Source of the DNA: Ampelomyces quisqualis | Taxonomy: Eukaryota > Ascomycota > Dothideomycetes > Pleosporales > Phaeosphaeriaceae | Assembly: GCA_018398575.1 (NCBI GenBank) | Contig: JAGTXZ010000018.1 | Span: 3,038,001-3,102,000 of the forward strand | Reading direction: 5' to 3' | Length of the DNA: 64,000 nt | Shown: positions 1 through 10,433 of the stretch, in pieces | Layout of the letters: every line of letters begins with the position of its first letter | Position numbering within the stretch: the stretch's first letter is position 1 | Position numbers and translations under genes: made by a program | The notes under the pieces: generated by a model | Databases searched by the model: none | The model's input: only the letters and a program-made list of their open reading frames with translations | What the model was told of the DNA's origin: nothing

Positions 1-2386
1 TCGCCCTGGACAATAACATCGGCGAATGATTTAGCGTGTCTAGTTTTTGGCGTGACTAGAGCCGAAGTCCGTAAGTTGGGCATACTCGAGGTTGTGCGAG
101 AAGATCGTCGGAAGTGGCTCGAGGAGAAATTGAAGAACCCCGACATTGGATCGAAGACACCGCGGGACGGTCAAGGCCAATCTCCTGGATTGGCTCCGGC
201 GACGAACATGAAAATTGGCAGCGGTGTCACAGCACGCTTGCTGAGCAAGCCCTCATCCCGCGTCACAGCCGCCAGAAAAGCTAAGACAGACGACGGCAGC
301 GGATCATCATATTATAATGCGAAAAAGACCGGGAAGCTCAACCATGAATCGAAAGGCTCAAGAGGTGTTCTGCTCTGTGGTGATGTCATTCCTATCCAGA
401 AGCGCAACGGCGCAATGGGGTCCGCCAGCTTGTGGGTCAAAGAAAAGCGAGGCGGGTTGATCTGGGTGCTCGAGGAAATAGCCGAAGATGTTGTCTACAT
501 CAACGTCGACGATGTGGGATGTGTTTCTAAAGGCTGGGGTGCCATAGAGGCGGTGTTCGGAAGCGACCGATTGCGGAGAGGAATGGACATCAAGCGATTA
601 TTGCCGGGCATTCCGCGTCTCAAGGGCACAAACACGGGCGCTTTGGACTACGATGAAATTGCAGACATGCTAAGCTACACGGCAAGAACTTCCAACAGCA
701 TTAACATCCCAGTGACCGTCGAAGCGATACCGGGCGAGCCTACATTCCGCGTTTCTAGTTTCCCGCACATCGCAGGTATCATCGTTCTTTCCTCGACCGA
801 TCTTACCGTCACCAGCTCCAACTCGGTCTTCTCTTCTGCTTTATTTGGGCAACCGCATCCCGAAGGCATCCATGTGGGCAAACTGATACCGGCTTTCGAC
901 AAAATCCTGCATGTTATGACCGACGAGGACAAGATCGAATTGGTCGACGGCATAGTAATTCCAGAGCACAGCTTTCGACGCGCCCGGGCAGTTTTAGCAA
1001 TGCGCGAAGGAAGTGCGGACGCAGCTGCTATTTTCTTGCGACCAAGTGGTCTGCCTGCTTTGCACCGTGACGGATCCGACATCATGGTGGACGTGCAGAT
1101 GCGAGTTGTCAAGAGCGAAAAGACGCCTCGCTTTGACGAGAACGTAATTGAAGAGGAAGATGTGCCAGCGAAGCAAAACAAGTGTTCAGACCTGGTCTAC
1201 GCTCTTTGGATCACGTATTCTAGGCAGCTTCACGCGGCCAATCATGGGATCGGCCCCGTGACTCCTCTCATGTCACGGCCAGGAACACCACCCCGGCAGC
1301 CTGAGCCGGGACAATCGAATTTCAACTTCCCAGAAGAACCCGTCTCGGATCACTCCTCATCATCTTCAAGTACACAACCTATATCTCTGTTAACGAAGCA
1401 ACTACAAACCTCTTCACATTCCGACACCTCCAAGGACCCAAATTTCACCATGGCACCGCCCTCGATTCCTGCGAACAAAGAAGAAACTTCCGCCAAAAAG
1501 ACGATTAACGACTTCGTTATTCTCGAGGAGATGGGTGCGGGCGCGTACGGGCAAGTCAAGCTCTGTCGATACAAGAAGAACGGCGGCAAGAAGGTTGTCA
1601 TCAAGTACGTAACGAAGCGTCGCATTCTCGTGGACACCTGGACACGCGACCGACGACTGGGCACCGTCCCTCTAGAAATCCACGTTCTGGATTACCTTCG
1701 GCGCGACGGCTTCAAACACCCCAACATTGTGGAGATGTCCGACTTCTTCGAGGACGATATTAACTACTACATCGAAATGGTTCCCCACGGCTTACCTGGT
1801 ATGGATCTTTTCGACTACATTGAACTTCGCGTGAACATGGAAGAAAAGGAGTGCCGCAAGATTTTTGTTCAAGTCGCTGAAGCCGTGCATCACTTGCACA
1901 CGAAATCAAAGGTCGTGCATCGTGACATCAAGGATGAGAACGTGGTGCTTGATGGTGAAGGTAACATCAAGCTCATTGACTTCGGAAGTGCGGCGTACAT
2001 CAAAAGTGGGCCTTTTGACGTCTTTGTGGGCACGATTGGTGTGTCTCGTTCCCTTCCAGACATTTGCATTTTGCAAAATTTCATGATACTAACAACGCAC
2101 AGATTATGCCGCTCCCGAAGTCCTCGCTGGTCGCGCATACCGTGGCAAAGAGCAAGACGTCTGGGCACTTGGAATCCTGCTTTACACTATCATTTACAAA
2201 GAGAACCCGTTCTATAGCATAGACGAGATCATGGATCACGACTTGCGGGTTCCATGGGTGATGAGCGAGGAGAGCATTGATCTCGTACGACTCATGCTGG
2301 ACCGTGACGTCGAGAAGCGCATCACTATCAGTCGGGTTTTGGAGCACCCTTGGTGTAGCGGTGGTGCTGGCGAAGGCGAGGTCTGA
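1..2386 (+). CDS. PAS-domain serine/threonine protein kinase (PAS kinase, Psk1/Psk2 type), 5' partial
   Basis: The reading frame is open from the first base, so the gene starts upstream of the window. Exons are 1-2038 and 2103-2386, with a 64-nt intron joining GTI to DYAAPEV inside the activation segment; 773 codons are present. The opening residues (NDLACLVFGVTRAEV, then EVVREDRRKWLEEKL) look like the end of a sensory PAS domain. The C-terminal third is a kinase domain with a glycine loop GAGAYGQVK (window residues 512-520), ATP-binding Lys535 in VVIKYV, catalytic HRD Asp642, DFG Asp660, and the APE-like AAPEV after the intron. The family senses nutrient status and phosphorylates targets in carbohydrate partitioning and translation. 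A Ser-rich linker separates the regions. Assignment to PAS kinase rests on the PAS-plus-kinase arrangement and kinase sequence; confidence is high. Confidence 0.9.
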
Positions 2387-3746
2387 AGAATCGGGGAGAG
2401 GAGGACGACGAACACAGGATGACATGACGCGACCGAGACTTACACATGAGTTACATGCACTCGTTATCAGCATTAGGCGCCGCGCGCAGCGGAGCAAAGG
2501 CGAGCATGTAGATGGACGACGGTCGATGAAGCACTGCATTTGGGTCTTGCATGACGGAGCGCATGAGGTTGGTTGCATGGAATGGCTGAATTATCCCATT
2601 CTTATCAACATTGTGTCACTTATTTGCATTTGGATGCATGGTTTGGGCACAAAAACTAAAATGAATACCCTTCACATGCTTGATATATTCAATCATGATA
2701 CCGAACCGCGCCGGGCCATCTGTCCGTGACGCCTTCTAGCCTTCTAGGTATCGCAAAGTACCGACCACCGCAGAGGCCTCACTCATATTGGACCACATTG
2801 TAGCAGACGCATGCCCAGCAGCTCGAGGACAATTCCACACCGCTTGTCGGCGTGCACCTGGTCTATACACCGACGTCAGCGGAAGGATGGCGTTGTCCTT
2901 GACCGCTTCGTGCCCGCGCATCGTGAGCACTGCCCCCCTCGCCAGAGCCGCAGAGCCGCAAACCAAACGCCGCAAGACTCAACACCGCAGGACTCATCGC
3001 CATACTCTCACGATGTTGAGCGATATGTCGCTGAAACATGTTTGCGCAGGCTATTAGACAGCAACAAAAGGGCGATGTGTCGTGCCAAAGTGGAATTGGT
3101 TGTCGTGGCTGTCACGCGGATCAAACACCATCTTTCATGTAGTGCTACCATCACGACAACATCAACAACCATAGTCAGTAGAGGCTAGATGCTGATAGCA
3201 TGACGTGTTCTGTCAGGCCAGAACTTGAACTGCTGGGATCGCGAGAATTGCCATAGCGTCGCAGCGCTTCCACCCGCGACAGTCGCACCAAACACAGGCT
3301 CCCGCAGAACCACCGTTCGCGGCGTATTCTGCGGGCCAGGGTTGTAGTCTCCAGGCGAGGAGCATTTGCTCAATTCGTGTTTTTTCAGTTGAGCACACCG
3401 CCACATACTCATCACGTATGGGTCCCATCTCGAAGTGGTCAATTCATTCATGCACGCATGTTTGGCCTGAGGCGCAGCTTTTGCACGAATGGCCGTCATC
3501 ACGCCGGGGATAACTCACAGCCAATGATTTATTGAGCGCCACAGCTTTGAGGCGCATGGTAAGGCGCTCAGCAACCACGGTTGCCCTCTAACTCTGGATG
3601 GGTAGCGATATGTACTGGACGTGTGTGCGACTGAGAATATGTTAGGCGTGTTCCTCGCACTTTGTCACCGGTTCAAGTTCATCATCGGCTTCACCGGACG
3701 ACATCACTCGACGCCGCAACTAGCACAAAGTCGCTAAGTGGAAATT
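2387..3746. other. Intergenic region without a recognisable gene
   Basis: It lies between the PAS kinase stop and the ATG of the homeobox factor, both on the + strand. Only short frames without family motifs occur here. It should hold the kinase 3' UTR and the promoter of the next gene. I see no repeat or RNA gene. Confidence 0.6.
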
Positions 3747-5897
3747 ATGCTGTCCCCGAACGACATCTCGCCCAAGGTCAAGGCACCTAGTATATGGTCC
3801 ATCGACTCGGGCTACGTATCGAATACCAGGGAGGACGATGAATGTGTATGGGTATACATGCTCATTTTGGACCATGCGGCAGCTAACATACCTCAGGATC
3901 TCCTACAGCAAAGCTCATGTGCAGGACAAACGTCTTCAGGACTTCCTCAACAGCCAATTGGCTTGGGTATAGGCGGCCTCGACTTGAGCAGATTCCGGAA
4001 TGTATATGTCGAAGACAAATTGCGCCTTAGGAGACCTGCAGCGCCAGTAGGACCGGTTACCACGAAGATCAACGTTTTCACCGCCAAAGATACATCGACG
4101 AAAACTAGTTGTTCTCCTCCATACGCTGCGCATGAAGCAGCAACATGCATCACCTGCCAATTATGGGAACTTACAAATCCTGGAGAGGGTCTGAATTGCG
4201 ATGACTGCAAGAGCAAGGACTTCATCCGGCCTGCGGTACTACATGTCTTCAACGCAAAGCCGGAAGTTAAAGTAGCTTTCAATCGACTCGAGGTTCCACA
4301 AGAACCACGCCTGCAACATGGGATAAATCGGAGCCGTAAAGGACGATGTACGGCCTGCGATCTGGCGTGCAGTATCGATCCCAAAACACCATCTACCTGC
4401 ACTTCCTGTATACCTGCTCCAGATCTTCTCTCTCCGATTTCGCCGTTTTCTCCGTCCACAGTCAGGCGCTCTTGTGCCAGACGCCACAGAAGACTTCCGT
4501 CACACGCTCTGCATCGTCTACGAACATGGCTCGGAGCGAATCGAGACCACCCGTATCCCAATTCGGAGACGAAACGAACGCTCGCGCAAGAATGCGGACT
4601 TACTGAAAAGCAAGTCACGACTTGGTTCACGAACACTAGGGCTCGAAAGCTGCCCTTACCCAACGACAGATCTCACCCAAGTTCAGAAGACGAGGGCGCC
4701 TACGAATCCGACTTCTCGAGCATCGCAGATACGCCAATCCACTACCCAAACCCCGCTTTGGGCTATGGAACGCCTTTGAGCAACGCGACCAATTTCGCCG
4801 GACCCGCAACCTATGAGAAAATTCCATCGACGCTCCCAGCATCCAGACGTGGCAAGAAGAAGGACTATGGACGCATGAACACGGCATCTCCGACTGAGGA
4901 CTTGCTTGCACCTCGAACTCCAGCTACCCCATCTCCTGGTTTCGCTTCGCCTGAGCAGGAGACGTGGCAATGTACTTTCTGCCGCCAAAATCTGGTGCCA
5001 AAATCGTGGCGCCGGCATGAAGAGACTCAACACAGACCGAAGTACCAGTGGACATGTCTTGCTGATGGTCCTGAGGTGACGATTCCTTCTCGCACGGGAT
5101 CATCGACCATTTGCGTATTCTGTCAAGTCGAAAATCCCAGTCCCGATCATTTCCGCCACTCACATCGGGTCTTCGAGTGCCAGAAGAAAAGTGAAGCAGA
5201 TCGGACTTTCGGCCGACCCGACCATCTTCGACAGCACATCAAGAATTTCCACAAAACATCAATGTTGAGTTTGGTCAGAGACAAGTGGCGAAGGGAGAGG
5301 CCGCGAAACGTCGCCAATGAAGTGTGGAACTGCGGATTCTGTCAAACAACGCTAACTACATGGGACATGCGGGAGACACACATTGCCAACCATTTCAAAG
5401 ACGGCAGCACGATGGCATCTTGGAGAGATCCTGATACTGCGCCCGCTTTAGAACCAAACCACGACCCACTGCGGTTTCCGAGCGAAGATCATCCCCCGAT
5501 GCTCACGAACCTAAACACACAGATTATAGAGCGCCCGATTGCACACTTCGATCCACAACCGCAACCGCAATCGCACCACTTTCTTCCGATGTCCTTTGAC
5601 CAATTACCGCCCATATTCGCTTGCTCAGATATCGACATTGCACCCACTCTCCACGACTATAGCAACATGGACTTTGGTGGCTACATGCCTGTGCCGGGTA
5701 TTTTCGGAAACGACTACAACTTCGCCGGACCTTCTGCTATCGGTGACTTTGGTGCCCAGTACCCTCCAGCGCCTGACACAATGGGCGGTTATTATGGCGA
5801 TGAGGCGCTGCAGCTGGATCTCGCCGCTATGGCCAATGCTGACCTCCTCGGCAACTCGGTGGATTATCAGAATGTGTGGGATGCGGAGCTGCAGTGA
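3747..5897 (+). CDS. Homeobox (KN/TALE type) and C2H2 zinc-finger transcription factor
   Basis: Likely start is ATG 3747; the frame extends three codons further up only through a GTG. An in-frame 51-nt intron is very likely at 3846-3896 (GTATGG donor, GCTAAC branch, CTCAG acceptor), giving about 699 aa. Around spliced residues 235-285 is a homeodomain of the KN type: WLGANRDHPYPNSETKRTL, then LTEKQVTTWFTNTRARK, with the recognition-helix core WFTNTR. Downstream are C2H2-like fingers: CTFCRQNL...HEETQH (about residue 390), CVFCQVEN...HIKNFH, and CGFCQTTL...HIANHF (about 510). Two CxxC...CxxC pairs precede the homeodomain. The C-terminal 170 residues are Pro/Tyr/Asp rich and could be an activation region. 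This homeobox-C2H2 architecture is widespread in filamentous ascomycetes; targets are unknown. Confidence 0.85.
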   Translation: MLSPNDISPKVKAPSIWSIDSGYVSNTREDDECVWVYMLILDHAAANIPQDLLQQSSCAGQTSSGLPQQPIGLGIGGLDLSRFRNVYVEDKLRLRRPAAPVGPVTTKINVFTAKDTSTKTSCSPPYAAHEAATCITCQLWELTNPGEGLNCDDCKSKDFIRPAVLHVFNAKPEVKVAFNRLEVPQEPRLQHGINRSRKGRCTACDLACSIDPKTPSTCTSCIPAPDLLSPISPFSPSTVRRSCARRHRRLPSHALHRLRTWLGANRDHPYPNSETKRTLAQECGLTEKQVTTWFTNTRARKLPLPNDRSHPSSEDEGAYESDFSSIADTPIHYPNPALGYGTPLSNATNFAGPATYEKIPSTLPASRRGKKKDYGRMNTASPTEDLLAPRTPATPSPGFASPEQETWQCTFCRQNLVPKSWRRHEETQHRPKYQWTCLADGPEVTIPSRTGSSTICVFCQVENPSPDHFRHSHRVFECQKKSEADRTFGRPDHLRQHIKNFHKTSMLSLVRDKWRRERPRNVANEVWNCGFCQTTLTTWDMRETHIANHFKDGSTMASWRDPDTAPALEPNHDPLRFPSEDHPPMLTNLNTQIIERPIAHFDPQPQPQSHHFLPMSFDQLPPIFACSDIDIAPTLHDYSNMDFGGYMPVPGIFGNDYNFAGPSAIGDFGAQYPPAPDTMGGYYGDEALQLDLAAMANADLLGNSVDYQNVWDAELQ

Positions 5898-6444
5898 GGG
5901 CTTTCCTTTTACATAGACGTTGTTTTTCAGAGATATCTTTACTGTCGCTCCACACGTCGGGCTTTCTGCCTACTCTCTATCAACCGTCTTACTTTGATGT
6001 CTTGGCCTCTCTTTCTGTTTCGGGAATGCGTCACTCAATACACTTTTTGGACGGTGGAATGTTGTAGCAATGCTGTCGAATGATGTAATAGGGGCCGATT
6101 TTGTTGCGAAATTGATCCTTTTGGTAGATTTTTGCAATCCAGGGAAAGGATTAATAGTAGTTGGGCTCGCGCGATGCAGCCGGTGTATAATGTGAATTGG
6201 GGGTGCTGGGTAGTAAGCAGTGATGTCACGGGGTATACATAGAGGTGCAGGATTCGAAGGCAGAGTTTGTTTGATCTCGAGATTATGACAAGTATCTTTC
6301 GTGCTGAACTAGAGACAGAGCATATGTGCATTGCCGCAGCGAACCATGTGCGAAGATGTGACATGGTCCGAGCTCGAGCATGTTGGATGCAATCGTGAAG
6401 TACATAAGCCAGTATTATACTAGTACGATGCCGTGATGATCCTG
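5898..6444. other. Convergent 3' intergenic region
   Basis: Between the stop of the homeobox factor (+) and the stop of the alpha/beta hydrolase (-). Expected to hold both 3' UTRs; no coding signal or structured element seen. Confidence 0.55.
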
Positions 6445-8029
6445 TCAAGAGTCTCGCATCTCCAAAATGACCCTGGCATCACTCATCGTAGCAAAAAGGG
6501 TTGACTTACCCTCACGTCCCGTCTTCGCTTCCTCGTTCAGTGCCCAGGAGATAACTTTCTCCACTACTCGTCGGCCACTTGGCTCGAGCGGTAGCCAATG
6601 ACCTGCATCCTTAACCATAACCACATGGCTGCCCCGGGTGAGAAAGTCCTTGATGCCAGTGAAAGCTAACTGCCAATCGAAAGCTGGATCGCGTTCACCG
6701 AGGAGAATCGTTGCTGGGGCCTTGAGAGCTGCAAAGCGTTGGTGAGCCATCGTCCCCTCATCGGCAGTACCTATTTCAAACAGAGCAACGGTAGTCTGCA
6801 ACGACTTCTCCCATTTGCCAAGAAACAGGCCATCTTGGTATATGCGAGCCTTCTCAGACATGCCGCGGTCATACAGTCTCTTTCTTAACGACTCGCCGTA
6901 CCTCAATGAACTATTGTTCTCTGAGTTCTCGTCCAACTGTCGCATGCCAGGACCGGTCGACATGGCCATAGCCTCGCCAGCTTCCTTGGGATCCAAGCAG
7001 CCAAGCAGTTTTTCATCCTTGCCTAGCTTTCCCTTACCAAGGCTGTGCATTGTTCGTAGAAACCAGTAGTTGCCGAACACGCCAAAGAAGTAGCTGAAAG
7101 GCTTAGGAAGGTGGAAGCAAAAGATGTAAAATGAGCGACGAAATTGAGAGCGGACGGGACCGAACGTGGCCCATGCATTCTTCAACAAGCCTAGATGCCA
7201 TGGCGAATACAGGTACGTACGAAGCATTTTCTTAGAGAGTGACATATTTGCTGCAGCGTTCACTGCGGTAAGACGTGGCTGCTCTCGTGTTAGCTGATAA
7301 AAACATATTCAGATACATTTGACTTGCGAGAATTCCGCTGGTGATTATCCAGTGATCAGCCAACTGGCTTGCTTCAGCCGCCAGTCTGAAACCAACGAGC
7401 GCGCCCCAGTCGTGTGTCGCGACAACGACCCTCCTGTTTATTTGCATGTATTGCCTTCTCATGTCCAGTATAAATTCCGTCATGGTCTCGAGTATCTCAT
7501 CAGGGCCATAGCTCGGCAAACTGTCGGAGCCGCCATATCCGGGGAGGTCGACGGCTATGAGAATGTGCTTGTGCTGCAGTTCTGGCGACTGAATAATGTG
7601 GCGCCACAAGAGGAACGAGTCGGGGAAGCCTGTGAGCGCGATGTTAGTAGAGTTTCGAGCACTGGTACGACCTTGATCGGGACAAAACATGCCATGTATG
7701 AAGATACACATGTTTTCGAAGTCAGGGGCCCCGGCCTCTGCATTGGTTATGTAGTGAAGTCGTGCTCCAGTGGTAGTCGTGAAGAATGCGTGTCGAAAAC
7801 CGGGTAGCGGATCACGGCGGAGGCTCCAGTACTTCTCCTGAGCCGCAGCCAGCTGTTCCTTCTCTTCCACAGTATCCTTGGCCCATGGCACTCCGTCTTT
7901 CAGAACTGCCGTTGTCCACACCGTGGCAAGGCTGACAAGGCCAAACCCGAGCTTGAACATGAACCACGCGAACTTTGCCACCAAGGGCATCTCCTTCACA
8001 TGTGCCTGGGATACAAGCGGGGGAGGCAT
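6445..8029 (-). CDS. Alpha/beta hydrolase, epoxide-hydrolase / haloalkane-dehalogenase-like
   Basis: Start ATG at 8029. Proposed introns (+ coordinates) are 7630-7671 (42 nt, in frame, CTAAC branch) and 7263-7323 (61 nt, weak GTCAAA donor); the sum gives 493 aa. An N-terminal hydrophobic segment (FAWFMFKLGFGLVSLATVW) suggests membrane anchoring. Motifs in order: oxyanion region FIHGMF, strand-turn DLPGYGGSD, nucleophile elbow THDWGALVG (Asp nucleophile, as in epoxide hydrolases), acid region LGERDPAFDW, and catalytic His in AGHWLPLEPS. The family opens epoxides or removes halogen through an aspartyl ester; the substrate cannot be told from sequence. The extreme C terminus is uncertain: a consensus GTAAGT donor at 6504-6509 (minus strand) may start another intron after GRE, replacing the last 20 or so residues. 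Confidence 0.8.
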
Positions 8030-9183
8030 GGCGCATTAAGCAATTACTGCTGTCCTGCGCTTCGCTCTACAATCGGTGGGGGAGAATGGTGTCGGCACGT
8101 TGTAGCCGCGTGTCGCGACTCGCGAAGTGAAGGACAATCGCAACGCAATCACGGCGGTCGCAGCCCCGCCATCACGACAAGGGATGCATCCTGTAAGGGC
8201 AATATATCGCGATTGCCATAGCCCACGCGACGTTCAGGCTTCGCGACGCGTACGGAAGCTGCAGAGGAGATCGTGGGGTAATGACGACTGAGAGTCAAAG
8301 CTCTTGCCGATCGTCACCACTTCTCGTCCCTTCGTTGCGCGCCACCTACCCTCAACCCGCTCTCCATTGTCCCTTATCGTGATCAGCAGAGTACTCTCCC
8401 GGGAGGATCCCATCACGTGGAACTTTGCTCATGCGTCTATGTTCTCGCACAGCTATTCTCAGCAATTGTCATCTGTGCTACTGCATTTATTTCCCCACCC
8501 ATGCAAGTATAGTCCAAAGAACGCTACTTCATCAGAGCCAGAGCGATTTTGTCTTCATCCTGATTGACAAGCCACCGCTTATCAATCTGACGAGGGACTT
8601 GGCAGGCAAAAAGAGGCAGTACCCGACACTAATACACATCGCCCCGTCTTTGCGAAGCCAGACATCGGTACATCTCTCGAAGTACGATGCGTGGAAGGCC
8701 AGATCGATTAGTAGTGCGTGCCTCAATATCACGAGGCGAAGCTTGTCAGGAAGCCTTTTCCAGCCTCAAAGGAATACAGTCGATTGGGATATGGTAGAGA
8801 CGTTGCCAATCTAGTTGAAGCTGTTCCTGAGAAAACACCTTGTAAAAAAAACGATCCTTTGGCTACTATTTCAAGGTCCTTGTCTTGCGCATCCGCTGAC
8901 ATGAAGGTGAATGCGTTCACAGAACTGACTTTACCGCGGGCCTAACACCAGCTTTTGGGCGAATGGGATGCGGTGAATAAGTACGATCAATCCGATCGCC
9001 GACGCTTCCGTTGCCGTGGGTTCTACCGCATGCCACAACATACAACGGAAAGTGGGCAGGGGTCCTAGTCGGAAGTATTGTATGCTGAATAAGTTGGTTT
9101 CACAGAAAGTAGCCGCGGGCTGTTGTAGATTTCTTGCTTAAATCAACGTTAACTTTAACACGCTCTGTCTCAGCTTGCCTTTG

Positions 9184-9199
9184 TAACTTTTAAAAGTTA
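9184..9199. repeat. Perfect 16-bp palindrome in AT-rich spacer
   Basis: TAACTTTTAAAAGTTA equals its own reverse complement. It could form a short cruciform or be a dimeric protein site; no function is known. It sits about 1.2 kb from either neighbouring gene. Confidence 0.6.
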
Positions 9200-10412
9200 A
9201 GACATTAGTGTTCAAACTTCAAAGTATCGCGATGTTAATTTCTACTGTACTGTTTGCTTTTGCTGCTAAGGTGCATAGTGCTATATATACTACGCTGGGG
9301 TTGCCTGTTGCGGAAAGCGACGAGAAATCGTCTCGTCGTCGCGAAGAGCTTCAAGCTGCGGGGATTAGATTTTGGCCATAAAGTCATATAGAGCCACGAT
9401 GTCTGACTTTTGTGAATGCCATGTTGGGATCTATTAGCTAAGGGCTTACACATATGGACTTAGCATTTAATAGTGCACCTGAATACCGCTTTCAAGCAGG
9501 CTATCAAACCCCTGTACTTTTCTCGTACGTGCGAAGAGGGCTCTGAGAGGTGAATTGCTTGGCTGAATACTGTGGGTTGGTGAGCCACGAAGAACGCGAT
9601 GTGGATCGTCGGGACTCGGCAGCAATTGACCTCGACGCACCAGAAAGAGGAAAAAGATGGACCTTGGTTCGTTACTAGCAAAAAGAGTGTGGAGCAGCAG
9701 ACGCCCTGAGATGTCAAGGCCATGTAGGACTTGGCGGGTGACGGAAGCATGGCCACATTTAGACTCAGCGGGCCGCCGTCGAAGCAAACGGCTCAAAGAA
9801 CGCATGCAGCACCAACGCCACTTCAGCTTGCGCTACCAACGTGGCACCGAATGAATGTCACCTACGCCTCTGTGAGGGGCACGCCGCACATCCGTGTCAG
9901 TGGCCCGGATGCAATTCTGACATCTCGATCCTGCATGTGTAGGCTGGACCGTCACCTCTCACCGTCAACACGGTCATCGACTACGCGACACCAGCGGTAG
10001 TGTATTTTGCTAGCACTGCAAGCTCTGCAGATGCGCCCACTGCCACGGCAAGCCCAAAATTAATCAAACTGGGTCTGGAAGACAAGGACAAGCAAAGTTG
10101 CGCGACAACAGCGCGATTATATGTTTGCTATGTCGTCACCATTAGCCGCTTGAGGAGTGAATGGCCAATCAAGCCGCGCTCTCCCGCCTTGGTAGTCAGA
10201 TGAACCATTCAGAAAGCGGCGAGAAATGTCGAGCTTGCTACGAACAAGGCTGGGACGCCTGGGAAAGGGCTCGCCCATATATCACCTTTGCCCTGCAGTA
10301 TGTACCGGCTTGTCGAAGGACAACTACCCGGTGTGACTTTCATTTTCGTGTTCTACAACGCGTAGTCACCTGATAAAGCCTTCATCGCTTATCTAGTCTT
10401 TTCCTCCTACCC

Positions 10413-10422
10413 TACGGAGTAC
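10413..10422 (+). promoter_or_regulatory. TACGGAGTAC motif just upstream of the MFS transporter start
   Basis: The 10-mer lies 11 bases before the transporter ATG. Exact copies occur at 22453-22462 and, on the opposite strand, at 39867-39876, all outside coding sequence. A regulatory role is inference from recurrence only. Confidence 0.35.
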
Positions 10423-10433
10423 TTGAGGTCAAG

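Larger units (their letters stand above)
8030..10433. other. Long intergenic region, no recognisable gene
   Basis: A divergent interval of 2.4 kb between the hydrolase start (-) and the MFS transporter start (+). The only open frames are short and without motifs. The stretch around 9100-9300 is AT-rich and contains a perfect 16-bp palindrome at 9184-9199. No transposase, tRNA or conserved protein fragment was recognised. Confidence 0.5.

Noticed and set aside
8304..8814. Overlapping short frames in the 8-10 kb spacer
   Set aside because: Each is under 130 codons, without motif or splice-linked continuation.
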